From Janibacter endophyticus (lineage in GTDB: Bacteria; Actinomycetota; Actinomycetes; Actinomycetales; Dermatophilaceae): a stretch of DNA of 64,000 nucleotides. Below, one piece after another: positions 8,395 to 18,027 of the stretch. Location of the stretch: positions 1,488,001 to 1,552,000 of the forward strand of contig NZ_JAFEJG010000004.1 in NCBI RefSeq assembly GCF_016888335.1, written 5' to 3'. The translations under genes were made by a program, and so were the position numbers. Each line of letters begins with the position of its first letter. The stretch's first letter is position 1. The notes under the pieces were generated by a model. The model was given only the letters and a program-made list of their open reading frames with translations, was not told where the DNA came from and did no database searches.

Positions 8395-9555
8395 CTAGGC
8401 GGTGAGGAGGGCGGTGGCGTCCTCGACCGTGTCGACGACATGGGTCCTCGGACCGAGGTCGCGCTGGTGCCCGAGCGCGCGCAGCGCGGGTACCACGGGG
8501 ATCGTCTCCTCCCAGTGCACCCGGTCGACGAGGACGAGCGGGGGGACAGGCGCACCCGGCGCGGCGTAGTAGAGCGGGGTGACCGCCTGGAAGATCTCCT
8601 GCACCGTCCCGGCCGCGCCCGGCAGGACGACGAGCCCGTCGGAGCACCGGCTGAGCAGGGCATCCTCCCGGATGGCGTTGCTGAAGTACTTGGCGATGCC
8701 GTTGCAGAAGACGTTGGGCGGCTCGTGCCCGTAGAACCACGTCGGGATGCCGATGCTGCGGATCCCGCTCGTACCGTCCCGGAGCTTGACCTCGCGCAGC
8801 TCGGTGCGCAGGTCCATCGCCACCTGGGCCCAGGCATCGATCGACGGGCGGAAGGACGGGACGGCCGCGAGCCGGTCGAGGGCTTCATCCAGCCGGGAGT
8901 CCGCCCCGACGAAGGCCCCGAGGTTGGCTGCCTCCATCGCGCCCGGACCGCCACCGGTGACGACGACGTGCCCGGCCTCGGCCAGCCGGTGCCCGAGCTG
9001 GGCGGCGTCGGCGTACTCCGGCGTGCCGCGCTGCAGGGCGTGCCCACCCATGACACCGACGACGGTGCGCCCGAGGAGCTGCTCGGTCAGGGCGTCGCTC
9101 ATCGAGTCGTCGTGGATCGCCCGCAGCAGCGTCGCGAAGATGTCGTGGCCGAGGTCGGCGTCCTGCGACCACACGTACGCCCGGGCATCCGGGGTGTCGG
9201 CGTAGCCACGCGCGGTGAGCCCCTCGTACAGGTCGCCGGAGCGGTAGAGGGTCGCCCGGTACGGGTTGATCGGGACGTGCGGGTCGGTGGGGAAGACGAG
9301 CGCCCCGTGCAGCCGGAGGTGGTCGGCCAGCGCGTGCGACATCTGGCCACCGAGGACGACCAGGCCCTCGAGCTCGGACCGGTTGAGCAGCATCGCCTCG
9401 TAGGGACCGAGGTCGAGGTCCTGGATCCGTATGCCGCGCATGGGCGCCCGGGTCGTGAGGACCTCACGCAGATCCGCCGGAGTGGTCACCTCGCGGGCGG
9501 CCGGGTGACGCCGGACCTCGTCGCTGACGACGTCGGGACGGTGCTCTTCGCTCAC
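8395..9555 (-). CDS. LOG-family protein, PpnN-like nucleotide 5'-monophosphate nucleosidase
   Basis: A 386-residue Rossmann-fold protein. It has the LOG core VVVTGGGPGAMEAANLGAF and the second motif VLPGAAGTVQEIFQA, where one Gly of the usual PGGxGTxxE is Ala. An N-terminal extension of about 130 residues resembles the long PpnN (YgdH) class that hydrolyses purine/pyrimidine nucleoside monophosphates, rather than the short cytokinin-activating LOG class. Function is by family. The GTG start at 9555 overlaps the upstream epimerase stop by 4 bases (GTGA), so the two are coupled. Confidence 0.75.
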   Translation of the reverse strand: MSEEHRPDVVSDEVRRHPAAREVTTPADLREVLTTRAPMRGIRIQDLDLGPYEAMLLNRSELEGLVVLGGQMSHALADHLRLHGALVFPTDPHVPINPYRATLYRSGDLYEGLTARGYADTPDARAYVWSQDADLGHDIFATLLRAIHDDSMSDALTEQLLGRTVVGVMGGHALQRGTPEYADAAQLGHRLAEAGHVVVTGGGPGAMEAANLGAFVGADSRLDEALDRLAAVPSFRPSIDAWAQVAMDLRTELREVKLRDGTSGIRSIGIPTWFYGHEPPNVFCNGIAKYFSNAIREDALLSRCSDGLVVLPGAAGTVQEIFQAVTPLYYAAPGAPVPPLVLVDRVHWEETIPVVPALRALGHQRDLGPRTHVVDTVEDATALLTA

Positions 9556-10532
9556 ACGCGCTCGTCGAGCAGGGCGCGTACAGCGCGTTCCTCGTCGTCG
9601 GTGAGGCCGGCCTGGCGGCGCTCGGTACGAGCCTCCTCGTAGGCGAGCGCCCGCTCGAGGGTCTGCCTGAGGGGCCGGGTCACGAGGCCGTAGGAGCTGG
9701 CCCGCGTGGCGCACAGCGACGGGAAGTGCCGCCAGGACGGGTCGTCCACCCAGAGCGGGAGCGAAGGGGTGCCCATCCAGGCGCCGATACCGGCCTCCTC
9801 GAGGATCTCGGCCGGGACGGGGCGGGGCGTCGCCCCGCTGCCGGCCACCTCTCGAGCCGTCTCGACGACGGCACCGACGGTCGTGACGCGTCCGGTGACG
9901 TTCATCGTCTTGTCGATCATGTCCTCGGACATGAGGACGACGAAGTCGGCGAGGTCGTCGACGTCGATCATCGCGGCCGGCTGGGTGAGGTCGGGGGGCA
10001 CGAGGACGTCGTCGCCGGTCGGGTGGGCGAAACGCCACGGATAGTAGCCGCCGCGGCCGGTCACGTCGCCGGGGCCGGCGATGAGCCCGGCCCGGATGAT
10101 CGTCGCGCTCGCCTCGGCGGACCGGATCGCCTCCTCGCAGGCCACCTTCGCGGCGCCGTAGGCGCTCATGTCCGGCATGACGTCACCCTCGAGCGGGGGG
10201 AGCGTCGGTGAGGACTCGTGCTGGTCCGGCGCGTCGAACTCGGCGTAGACGTTGCCCGAGGAGATGAAGACCCAGTGGTCGGTGGTGAGGTCCCGCACGG
10301 CTCGTCGGACCTGGCCGGGGTGGCGTGAGACGTCGACGACGGCGTCCCAGTGCACGTCCCGCAGCGGCGCGAGGCCGTCGTCCTCGTCCCGGTCGACCCG
10401 GACGAGCTCGACGCCATCAGGGACCGGACCGGAGCCGCGGGCCGCGCACGTGACGTCGAATCCGGCGTCGTGGGCCGCTGATGCGACCGCGCGGCCGAGC
10501 CACGCGGTACCTCCGAGGACGAGCAGACCCAT
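9552..10532 (-). CDS. NAD-dependent epimerase/dehydratase family protein
   Basis: A 326-residue short-chain-type protein. The N-terminal nucleotide-binding segment is LLVLGGTAWLGRAV (an atypical GGTxxLG form of the GxxGxxG loop), and SAYGAAKVACEE contains the YxxxK catalytic pair after an Ser in FISSGNVYAEFD. The substrate is unknown. Such proteins include reductases acting on isoflavone-like or sugar-nucleotide substrates. It is the first gene of a two-gene unit with the LOG protein (4-base overlap). Confidence 0.75.
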   Translation of the reverse strand: MGLLVLGGTAWLGRAVASAAHDAGFDVTCAARGSGPVPDGVELVRVDRDEDDGLAPLRDVHWDAVVDVSRHPGQVRRAVRDLTTDHWVFISSGNVYAEFDAPDQHESSPTLPPLEGDVMPDMSAYGAAKVACEEAIRSAEASATIIRAGLIAGPGDVTGRGGYYPWRFAHPTGDDVLVPPDLTQPAAMIDVDDLADFVVLMSEDMIDKTMNVTGRVTTVGAVVETAREVAGSGATPRPVPAEILEEAGIGAWMGTPSLPLWVDDPSWRHFPSLCATRASSYGLVTRPLRQTLERALAYEEARTERRQAGLTDDEERAVRALLDERV

Positions 10533-10608
10533 GGTTACCAGACGGGGCAGTGAGCGACGACGGCGAGCATGGACCCATAGTGACCCGAGAGAGTGCCTCC
10601 GCAGGGGT

Positions 10609-11982
10609 TTAGTGCCCGGTGAGACGGTCGACGATCCTGCCGACGGCCGCCGGGCGGCCGGTCCGGGTCTCCTGCGCGTCCGCGAGAGCCGCGCCCCGCA
10701 GGCCGGCGTTGATCCCCAACCAGCGCAAGGGTTCTGGCTCCCAGCGGGGCGACCGGTGCTCCACCCAGGGCAGCGTGGTGAGCTCGCTCTCCACGCCGGT
10801 GACGAGGTCGGCGATCGTCCGGCCGGCGAGGTTGGTCGCCGCGACGCCGTCGCCGACGTACCCGCCAGCCCACGCGACGCCGGCCGCGCGGTCGTAGCCG
10901 ACGGCGGGGTGCCAGTCACGGGGGATCGCCAGCGGCCCGCCCCAGGCGTGGGTGAACCTCAGGTCGGGGTCCGGCAGGAGGGAGCGCAGCTCGGACCGGA
11001 GCGCGGCGAACACCCGCTCGTCGCGGTCGAACCGGGGCGCCACCCGTGACCCGAGGTGGTACGGCGCGCCCCGCCCCCCGAAGGCGATGCGGTCGTCGAC
11101 GGTGCGCTGCCCGTAGATGATCGAGCGCCCGTGATCGGCGAAGACCTCACGCCCCTCGAGTCCGACCCGCGACCACTGCTCGGCCGTGAGGGGCGCCGTG
11201 GCCACCATGAGCGAGTAGACCGGCGCGAGCCGGCGCCGCAGCCGAGGGAGCGTCGCAGTCCAGGCCTCCGTGGCCCGCACGACGGTGGCGGCCCGGACGA
11301 CCTCGCCGCCGCGGAGCACGACCTCCGAGCCGCCGGTGGTCGCCCGGACGTCGGCCACCGGGCACCCCTCGGCCACGACGCCACCACGTCGGCGCACGGC
11401 CGCCGCCAGCCCGTCGACGAGACGACGGGGCTGCACCCGGGCGCAGTGCGGGTTGACCGTCGCGCCGAGGACCGGGCGACCAGGAGCATCGGCGACCGCG
11501 AAGCGCTCCTGCGTCTCCTCCCGGTCCAGCCAGGTCGTCCCGACGCCCCACGCGTCGTCGGCGATGACCTCGTCCATCGCCCGGGCGGCCTGCGCCTCGC
11601 CCCGGGCGAGGACCAGGGTGCCGCCCTTGACGAAGCCGGCGTCCACCCCTTCGTCCTGGGCCACGGAGCCGACCTCGTCGACGGTGCGGACGAGGGCTTC
11701 GAGCATCCGCTCGGCGGCCACCCGGCCGTGGCGAGCCGCGAGGGCGTCCGCCGACACCGGGAAGAGCGCGGAGACCCACCCGCCGTTGCGTCCGCTCGCC
11801 CCGAAGCCGACGTGCTCGGCCTCGAGGACGAGCACGCCGAGGTCCGGCCGGGTCCGCAGCAGGTAGTAGGCGCTCCACAGCCCGGTGAGCCCGCCGCCGA
11901 CGATCGCGACGTCGACCGAGCCGGGGAGCGAAGGGGGAGGGGCCGGCGGGGCGGCGCCCTCCCACCACAGCGGTCCGGTCAC
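10609..11982 (-). CDS. FAD-dependent oxidoreductase (DAO/PuuB-OrdL type)
   Basis: A 457-residue flavoprotein. The ADP-binding fold VDVAIVGGGLTGLWSAYYLL is at residues about 22-41, followed by the GFGASGRNGGWVS motif typical of gamma-glutamylputrescine oxidase and related amine oxidases. The C-terminal FAD contact is AGGYVGDGVAATNLAGRTIA. The GTG at 11982 lies 4 bases beyond the stop of the aminotransferase gene upstream, so both are on one transcript. In this setting it probably oxidises an amine or amino acid of the putrescine route, but the exact substrate (putrescine, gamma-glutamylputrescine or other) cannot be read from sequence. Confidence 0.75.
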   Translation of the reverse strand: MTGPLWWEGAAPPAPPPSLPGSVDVAIVGGGLTGLWSAYYLLRTRPDLGVLVLEAEHVGFGASGRNGGWVSALFPVSADALAARHGRVAAERMLEALVRTVDEVGSVAQDEGVDAGFVKGGTLVLARGEAQAARAMDEVIADDAWGVGTTWLDREETQERFAVADAPGRPVLGATVNPHCARVQPRRLVDGLAAAVRRRGGVVAEGCPVADVRATTGGSEVVLRGGEVVRAATVVRATEAWTATLPRLRRRLAPVYSLMVATAPLTAEQWSRVGLEGREVFADHGRSIIYGQRTVDDRIAFGGRGAPYHLGSRVAPRFDRDERVFAALRSELRSLLPDPDLRFTHAWGGPLAIPRDWHPAVGYDRAAGVAWAGGYVGDGVAATNLAGRTIADLVTGVESELTTLPWVEHRSPRWEPEPLRWLGINAGLRGAALADAQETRTGRPAAVGRIVDRLTGH

Positions 11983-11986
11983 CCCG

Positions 11987-13381
11987 TCACAGCCGCGCGC
12001 TCGCCGCCGTGAGGACCGAGCGCAGCCGCTGCTCGATGTCGTCGAACTCCTCCGGTCCGATCGTCAGCGGCGGGCTGAGCTGGATGACGGGGTCGCCGCG
12101 GTCGTCGGCGCGGCAGTACAGCCCGGCCTCGAGCAGCGCCGGGGAGACGAAGCCGCGCAGGAGGTCCTCGGACTCCTGGGCGCTGAAGGTCTCCTTGGTC
12201 GTCCGGTCCTTGACGAGCTCGATCCCGTAGAAGTAGCCCTCGCCGCGGACGTCGCCGACGATCGGCAGGTCGAGCAGGCGCTCGAGCGCGCCCCGGAAGG
12301 CGGGGGCGTTCTCCTGGACGTGCTCGATGATCCCCTCGCGCTCGAAGATGTCGAGGTTGACCATCGCGGCGGCCGCGGCGACCGGGTGCCCGCCGAAGGT
12401 GTAGCCGTGCGCGAAGGACGTGGTGCCCTGGCGGAAGGGCTCGAAGAGCCGGTTGCTCGCGATCATCGCGCCGAGCGGGGCGTAGCCGGAGGTCAGGCCC
12501 TTGGCGCAGGTGATGATGTCGGGCTGGTAGTCGAAGGCGTCGGCGCCGAACATCGCGCCGACCCGGCCGAAGGCGCAGATCACCTCGTCGCTCACGAGCA
12601 GCACGTCGTGCTCGTCGCAGATCTCGCGGACCCGCTCGAAGTAGCCGGGCGGGGGCGGGAAGCAGCCACCGGCGTTCTGCACCGGCTCGAGGAAGACGGC
12701 CGCGACGGTGTCCGGCCCCTCCATCTCGATCGCCGCGCCGATCTGGTCCGCGGCCCAGCGGCCGAAGGCCTTCTCGTCCGTGTCGAAGGGGGCCGGTGCC
12801 CGGTAGGCGTTGGTGTTGGGCACCTTGTGCGCGCCGGGGACGAGCGGCTCGAAGGCCTCCTTGAGCGGTGGGATCCCGGTGATCGAGAGGGCTCCCTGGG
12901 TCGTGCCGTGGTAGGCGACGGCGCGGGAGATGACCTTGTGCTTGCCCGGCTTGCCGACGAGCTTGAAGTACTGCTTCGCGAGCTTCCACGCCGACTCGAC
13001 GGCCTCGCCGCCACCGCTCGTGAAGAAGACCCGGTCGAGGTCGCCGGGCGCGAGGCGGGCGACCCGCTCGGCGAGCTCGATGGCGCGGGGGTGGGCGTGG
13101 GCCCACAGCGGGAAGAACGCGAGCTCCTGGGACTGACGGGCCATCGCCTCGCCGATCTCGGTGCGGCCATGACCGACCTGGACGACGAAGAGCCCGGCGA
13201 GCCCGTCGATGTACTCCTTGCCCCGGTCGTCGTAGACGTGGTGGCCCTCGCCCCTGACGATGACGGGCACCTCGGCGCCGTGCTCGAGCGGCCCGTGGCG
13301 GGTGAAGTGCATCCACAGGTGGTCGCGCACCGCCTCGGCGTAGGGGGTGCCGAAGGGGGTGGTGCCGGCGGGGGTGGTCAT
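11987..13381 (-). CDS. Class III aminotransferase, probable putrescine-pyruvate aminotransferase (SpuC-like)
   Basis: A 464-residue PLP enzyme of the omega-amine/GABA aminotransferase group. Landmarks: YIDGLAGLFVVQVGHGR, FFTSGGGEAVESAWKLAKQY, SRAVAYHGTTQGALSITG, VSDEVICAFGR, and the PLP lysine in IITCAKGLTSGYAPLGAM. The overall pattern fits SpuC-type enzymes converting putrescine to 4-aminobutanal, which suits the aminobutyraldehyde dehydrogenase and polyamine importer next door. GABA or beta-alanine as amino donor is an alternative. It sits downstream of the Lrp gene (70 bp) on the same strand. Confidence 0.8.
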   Translation of the reverse strand: MTTPAGTTPFGTPYAEAVRDHLWMHFTRHGPLEHGAEVPVIVRGEGHHVYDDRGKEYIDGLAGLFVVQVGHGRTEIGEAMARQSQELAFFPLWAHAHPRAIELAERVARLAPGDLDRVFFTSGGGEAVESAWKLAKQYFKLVGKPGKHKVISRAVAYHGTTQGALSITGIPPLKEAFEPLVPGAHKVPNTNAYRAPAPFDTDEKAFGRWAADQIGAAIEMEGPDTVAAVFLEPVQNAGGCFPPPPGYFERVREICDEHDVLLVSDEVICAFGRVGAMFGADAFDYQPDIITCAKGLTSGYAPLGAMIASNRLFEPFRQGTTSFAHGYTFGGHPVAAAAAMVNLDIFEREGIIEHVQENAPAFRGALERLLDLPIVGDVRGEGYFYGIELVKDRTTKETFSAQESEDLLRGFVSPALLEAGLYCRADDRGDPVIQLSPPLTIGPEEFDDIEQRLRSVLTAASARL

Positions 13382-13451
13382 GCGGGGCTCCTGCGGTCGT
13401 GGGTCTGCTGTCGGTCGGTCGTCGGGGCAGGGCTCGGTCAGGTGCGGCCAG

Positions 13452-13943
13452 TCATCGGGTGCCCCAGTCGTAGTGCTGCTTGTCGAGGCGGAGGTAGACG
13501 AAGGTCTCGGTGGTCCGCACGCCAGGGATGACCCGGATCTGCTCGTTGAGCAGGGCGAGCAGCTCCTCGTCGTCCTCGCAGACGACCTCGGCGAGGATGT
13601 CGAAGCTGCCGGCGGTGGTCACGACGTAGTCGACGGCCGGCATCTCGGCGAGGGCGTCGGCCACAGGGGAGAGGGCCCCCTCGACGGTCAGGCCGATCAT
13701 CGCCTGGCGGGTGAAGCCGACCTGCCGCGGGTCGGTGACGGCGACGATCTGCATGAACCCGGCCTCGAGCATCCGCTGGGCGCGCTGGCGGACGGCGGCC
13801 TCTGAGAGCCCGACGGCCCTGGCGATCGTCGCGTAGGGCTGGCGGCCGTCGACCTGGAGGTGCTCGATGATCTTCTTGCTCAGCTCGTCGAGCCGGAAGG
13901 GCTCCGCGTGGCGGCCGGCGCGGTCGTCGGTGTCGGCGGACAT
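13452..13943 (-). CDS. Lrp/AsnC family transcriptional regulator
   Basis: A 163-residue regulator: HTH at residues about 20-65 (LDELSKKIIEHLQVDGRQPY, ARAVGLSEAAVRQRAQRM), then the RAM ligand-binding domain (GLTVEGALSPVADALAEM, FDILAEVVCEDDEELLALLN, TTETFVYLRLDKQHYDW). The ATG at 13943 was chosen. The longer frame adds a Cys/His-rich stretch not seen in the family. It is divergent to the aldehyde dehydrogenase and transporter operon and upstream of the aminotransferase/oxidase, so it is the likely local controller of the putrescine genes, with a polyamine or amino acid as effector (inference). Confidence 0.9.
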   Translation of the reverse strand: MSADTDDRAGRHAEPFRLDELSKKIIEHLQVDGRQPYATIARAVGLSEAAVRQRAQRMLEAGFMQIVAVTDPRQVGFTRQAMIGLTVEGALSPVADALAEMPAVDYVVTTAGSFDILAEVVCEDDEELLALLNEQIRVIPGVRTTETFVYLRLDKQHYDWGTR

Positions 13944-14113
13944 TGCCCCATCGTGGGTGCAGATCATCTGCGACGCAAGGTGACAGCCACGAAATCCGCA
14001 CGAAACATCGGCCTGATCTGATGTTCTCGTAACTCTTGGACGCAAACCCTGTCGATATGAGCAACCGCGCTCTATCGTCTACGTCACATCACCCCCACCG
14101 GAAGGATGTTGTC
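13944..14113. promoter_or_regulatory. Divergent promoter region of the putrescine island
   Basis: 170 bases separate the Lrp gene (minus) from the aldehyde dehydrogenase gene (plus). The central part is AT-richer than anything nearby (for example 14020-14060), as expected for promoters and Lrp sites. GATCATCTG and GATCTGATG repeats occur around 13964 and 14015. A ribosome site GGAAGGA precedes the GTG at 14114. No operator can be assigned with confidence. Confidence 0.45.
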
Positions 14114-15562
14114 GTGACCCAGCCCCGCACTCTGCGCAACTTCGTCGACGGGCAGTACGTCGATGCGGCCGGCGAGAGCACCAGCGAGCTGATCAACCCC
14201 TCGACCGGCCAGGTCGTCGCCATCGCGCCGATCTCGAGCCAGGAGGACGTGGACGCCGCCTATGCGAGCGCGGCGAAGGCCTTCGAGGGGGAGTGGGGGG
14301 AGACGACGCCCGGGGAGCGCCAGACCGCACTGCTGCGGTTCGCCGACGCCATCGAGGCCCGGGCCGAGGAGTTCATCCACCTCGAGGCGGAGAACACCGG
14401 CAAGCCCTTCGCGCTCACCGCCTCCGAGGAGGTGCCGGTGATGTGCGACCAGCTGCGCTTCTTCGCCGGAGCGGCACGCGTGCTCGAGGGCCGGGCCTCC
14501 GCGGAGTACATGAAGGGCCACACGAGCTGGATCCGCCGTGAGCCGATCGGCGTCGTCGGCCAGGTCACCCCGTGGAACTACCCGATGATGATGGCCGCCT
14601 GGAAGATCGGCCCCGCCCTCGCGGCCGGCAACACCATCGTCCTCAAGCCGAGCGACACCACCCCAGAGACGACGCTGCTCATGGCCGAGATCGCCGCCGA
14701 GCACATGCCCGCCGGTGTCTTCAACGTCGTCATGGGGGACCGGGAGACCGGCCGCGCCCTCGTCGAGCACGACACCCCGGGGCTCGTCGCGATCACCGGG
14801 TCCGTCCGGGCCGGCATCGAGGTGGCCGCGTCCGCGGCGCGCAACCTCAAGCGGGCGCACCTCGAGCTCGGCGGCAAGGCGCCCGTCGTCGTCTTCGACG
14901 ACGCCGACATCGAGGCGGCCGTCGAGGGCATCGGCACCGCCGGCTACTTCAACGCCGGTCAGGACTGCACCGCCGCGACCCGGGTGCTCGTCGCGCCCGG
15001 CATCCACGACGAGTTCGTCGCCGCGCTCGCCGAGTTCGCCAAGAACGAGGCCAAGGTCGGCCTGCCCGACGACGAGGACGCGCTCCTCGGCCCGGTGAAC
15101 AACAAGGACCAGCTCGCCAAGGTCTCCGGCTTCCTCGAGCGGCTCCCGGACCACGCGAACCTCGCGGCCGGCGGCTCGCGGCTCACCGAGCTCGGCGAGG
15201 GCTTCTACCTCAGCCCCGCGGTCGTCTCGGGCCTCCACCAGGACGACGAGGTGATCCAGAACGAGATCTTCGGCCCCGTCATCACCGTGCAGAGGTTCTC
15301 CGACGAGGACGAGGCGGTGCGCTGGGCTAACGGCGTCGAGTACGGCCTGGCCTCCTCGGTCTGGACCAAGGACTTCGGGCGCGCGATGCGGATGAGCAAG
15401 CGCCTCGACTTCGGCTGCGTGTGGATCAACACCCACATCCCCCTGGTGGCCGAGATGCCGCACGGCGGCTTCAAGAAGTCCGGCTACGGCAAGGACCTGT
15501 CGATGTACGGCTTCGAGGACTACACCCGCATCAAGCACGTCATGGCCAACATCGACAGCTGA
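14114..15562 (+). CDS. Aldehyde dehydrogenase, probable gamma-aminobutyraldehyde dehydrogenase
   Basis: A 482-residue NAD(P)-dependent aldehyde dehydrogenase. The signature segments are [51 protein letters not shown] (general-base Glu), and [16 protein letters not shown] with the catalytic cysteine. The FNAGQDCTA form and the surrounding polyamine genes point to 4-aminobutanal dehydrogenase (PatD/PuuC type), producing GABA. The GTG at 14114 has a ribosome site 8 bases ahead. It heads the operon running to the PotDABC transporter. Confidence 0.85.
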   Translation: MTQPRTLRNFVDGQYVDAAGESTSELINPSTGQVVAIAPISSQEDVDAAYASAAKAFEGEWGETTPGERQTALLRFADAIEARAEEFIHLEAENTGKPFALTASEEVPVMCDQLRFFAGAARVLEGRASAEYMKGHTSWIRREPIGVVGQVTPWNYPMMMAAWKIGPALAAGNTIVLKPSDTTPETTLLMAEIAAEHMPAGVFNVVMGDRETGRALVEHDTPGLVAITGSVRAGIEVAASAARNLKRAHLELGGKAPVVVFDDADIEAAVEGIGTAGYFNAGQDCTAATRVLVAPGIHDEFVAALAEFAKNEAKVGLPDDEDALLGPVNNKDQLAKVSGFLERLPDHANLAAGGSRLTELGEGFYLSPAVVSGLHQDDEVIQNEIFGPVITVQRFSDEDEAVRWANGVEYGLASSVWTKDFGRAMRMSKRLDFGCVWINTHIPLVAEMPHGGFKKSGYGKDLSMYGFEDYTRIKHVMANIDS

Positions 15563-15630
15563 GGCACCACCCCTTCGCCCCGCCCGTCGCACCCACCCCC
15601 GACCCCACCCCAGCACGAAGGACCACCGAC

Positions 15631-16848
15631 ATGAACGACATGAACGACCTCGCCTTCCGCGCCGCTCTCGCACGCGGGCTCGTCAGCCGCCGCACGGCCG
15701 TTCTCGGCTTGGCCGGACTAGGGGTGCTCGGGCTGTCGGCCTGCGGCAGCGAGGGCAAGGGCGGGGGGACCGCGGGCTCCGGCAGCCCGTCCGCCGCGGC
15801 GTCAGCCGAAGACCTCTCGGACTCGGAGAAGGTCGTCAGCTGGTCCAACTGGCCGGAGTACATCGACGTGGACGACAACGGCAAGCGCCCGTCGATCGAG
15901 GCCTTCACCAAGGCGACCGGCATCGAGGTGCGGTACACCGAGGACTACAACGACAACGACGAGTTCTACGCCAAGGTCCGGCCGCTGCTCGAGGCCGGCG
16001 ACGACACCGGCCGCGACGTGTGGTGCAGCACCGACTGGATGGTCTCCCGACTCATCCGCCAGGGCTACGTCCAGGAGCTGAGCTATGACAACATCCCCAA
16101 CGGTGGGAACGTCGTCGAGTCGCTCTCGGACGTCGAGTTCGACCCGGGCCGGAAGTTCTCCCTGCCGTGGCAGTCGGGCTTCGCCGGAATCGCGTACAAC
16201 CCGGCCTCGACGGGCGGCAAGAAGATCGAGTCGATCGACCAGCTCTTCAACGACACCTCGATCAAGGGCCGCGTCACGCTGCTCACCGAGATGCGCGACA
16301 CCGTCGGTCTCGTCCTGCTCGAGCTCGGCAAGGACATCACGAGCTTCACGGCCGAGGACTTCGACGAGGCGATCGCATACATCCAGGACGCCAAGGACCG
16401 TGGTCAGCTCCAGGGCTTCACGGGCAACGAGTACACCCAGTCGCTCGCCTCGGGCGACATCGCGGCGTGCATCGCCTGGACCGGTGACGTCGTCCAGCTC
16501 CAGTTCGACAACCCCAAGCTCGGGTACGCGCTGCCACAGAAGGGCTTCACGATCTGGTCCGACAACTTCGTCATCCCGGCCATGGCGAAGCACAAGAAGA
16601 ACGCCGAGCTGCTCATCAACCACTACTTCGACCCCGAGGTCATGGCTGAGGTCGCGGCCTGGGTCAACTACATCCCGCCGGTCACCGGGACCGAGGAGAA
16701 GCTCGCCGCCCTGGACCCCGAGCTCGGCAAGAACCAGCTCATCGCCCCCTCCGAGGAGACCCTGTCGCGGGCCCACGTCTTCCGGGGCCTCAGCGACGAG
16801 GAGGAGACCGACTTCACCGCGAAGTACCAGGCGATCGTCGTCGGCTGA
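15631..16848 (+). CDS. potD: Spermidine/putrescine ABC transporter, substrate-binding lipoprotein (PotD-like)
   Basis: A 405-residue secreted binding protein. The N-terminus has twin arginines (20-21, SRRTAVLGLAG) and a lipobox LSAC with the lipidated Cys at about 38, so it may be a Tat-exported lipoprotein. The mature part shows PotD-type segments: VVSWSNWPEYIDVD, GIEVRYTEDYNDNDEFYAKV, LPWQSGFAGIAYNP and the C-terminal PVTGTEEKLAAL. It belongs with potA, potB and potC immediately downstream. A Met four codons later (MNDLAF) is an alternative start. Confidence 0.9.
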   Translation: MNDMNDLAFRAALARGLVSRRTAVLGLAGLGVLGLSACGSEGKGGGTAGSGSPSAAASAEDLSDSEKVVSWSNWPEYIDVDDNGKRPSIEAFTKATGIEVRYTEDYNDNDEFYAKVRPLLEAGDDTGRDVWCSTDWMVSRLIRQGYVQELSYDNIPNGGNVVESLSDVEFDPGRKFSLPWQSGFAGIAYNPASTGGKKIESIDQLFNDTSIKGRVTLLTEMRDTVGLVLLELGKDITSFTAEDFDEAIAYIQDAKDRGQLQGFTGNEYTQSLASGDIAACIAWTGDVVQLQFDNPKLGYALPQKGFTIWSDNFVIPAMAKHKKNAELLINHYFDPEVMAEVAAWVNYIPPVTGTEEKLAALDPELGKNQLIAPSEETLSRAHVFRGLSDEEETDFTAKYQAIVVG

Positions 16849-16896
16849 GCCGCGTCCCGCAGACAGCCCACGACAGACCCGACCGGAGAGGGTGCG

Positions 16897-18015
16897 ATGA
16901 CCGACCGCATGTCAGGCGACCTGCGCCTGGAGCAGCTGAGCAAGGAGTTCGACGACTTCACCGCGGTGCACCCGCTGGACCTGACGATCCCGGACAACTC
17001 CTTCTTCGCGCTGCTCGGTCCCTCGGGGTGCGGCAAGACCACGACCCTGCGGATGATCGCCGGGCTCGAGGACCCCACCTCCGGGCGGATCCTCATCGGT
17101 GACCAGGACATCACCGAGGTCAAGGCCTTCAAGCGCAACGTCAACACGGTCTTCCAGAGCTACGCGCTCTTCCCGCACATGAAGATCATCGACAACGTCG
17201 CCTTCGGCCTCAAGCGTCGCGGTGACAAGGAGGCGATGGCCAAGGCGCAGGAGGCGCTCGACCTCGTCCAGCTCGGGCACACCTCGAAGAAGCGCCCGAC
17301 CCAGCTCTCCGGCGGCATGCAGCAGCGGGTCGCGCTGGCCCGGGCGCTCGTCAACCGGCCCGACGTCCTCCTCCTCGACGAGCCGCTCGGTGCGCTCGAC
17401 CTCAAGCTGCGCCGCCAGATGCAGATCGAGCTGAAGAAGATCCAGGCAGAGGTCGGGATCACCTTCATCCACGTCACCCACGACCAGGAGGAGGCCATGA
17501 CGATGGCCGACACGGTCGCGGTGATGAGTGCGGGCCGCCTCGAGCAGGTCGGGTCGCCGGCCGAGCTCTACGACCACCCGCGCTCGACCTTCGTGGCGAA
17601 CTTCCTCGGCCAGTCCAACCTCCTCACCTCACGGATCACCGGCGAGGCGGGCGAGGGGCTCGTCACCGCCGACACCCACGGCCACGAGATCCTCGTCGCG
17701 AAGGACCGCGTCCCCGAGGGCGTCACGGAGGTCTTCGTCGGTGTCCGCCCGGAGAAGCTGCGGCTCGGGCACAGCGGCCGCAACCAGCTGACCGCCACGG
17801 TCACCGACGCCTCCTTCACGGGTGCGGCGACGCAGTACCTCGTCCGGCTGCCGTGGGGCTTCGAGGTCACCCTCGTCCAGGCGAACGACGGCTCTCCGCG
17901 GGCGAGCGTCGGCGAAGAGGTGCCGGTCTCCTGGGAGCCGGGCAGCGAGTTCGTCCTCGACGCGAACCAGGACGAGGACGCGGGTCTGCTCGACACCGGC
18001 CTCCAGGCCGGCTGA
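16897..18015 (+). CDS. potA: Spermidine/putrescine ABC transporter ATP-binding protein (PotA-like)
   Basis: A 372-residue ABC ATPase. Walker A GPSGCGKTT at 41-49, Q-loop in VFQSYALFPH, signature LSGGMQQR at 137-144, Walker B LLLDEPLGALD at 158-168 and the switch histidine in FIHVTHDQEEAMTMAD. The C-terminal third is the TOBE domain typical of the PotA/CUT1 group. The ATG follows GGAGAGGGTGCG, 48 bases after potD. Confidence 0.93.
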   Translation: MTDRMSGDLRLEQLSKEFDDFTAVHPLDLTIPDNSFFALLGPSGCGKTTTLRMIAGLEDPTSGRILIGDQDITEVKAFKRNVNTVFQSYALFPHMKIIDNVAFGLKRRGDKEAMAKAQEALDLVQLGHTSKKRPTQLSGGMQQRVALARALVNRPDVLLLDEPLGALDLKLRRQMQIELKKIQAEVGITFIHVTHDQEEAMTMADTVAVMSAGRLEQVGSPAELYDHPRSTFVANFLGQSNLLTSRITGEAGEGLVTADTHGHEILVAKDRVPEGVTEVFVGVRPEKLRLGHSGRNQLTATVTDASFTGAATQYLVRLPWGFEVTLVQANDGSPRASVGEEVPVSWEPGSEFVLDANQDEDAGLLDTGLQAG

Positions 18016-18027
18016 GAGGGGGTAGTC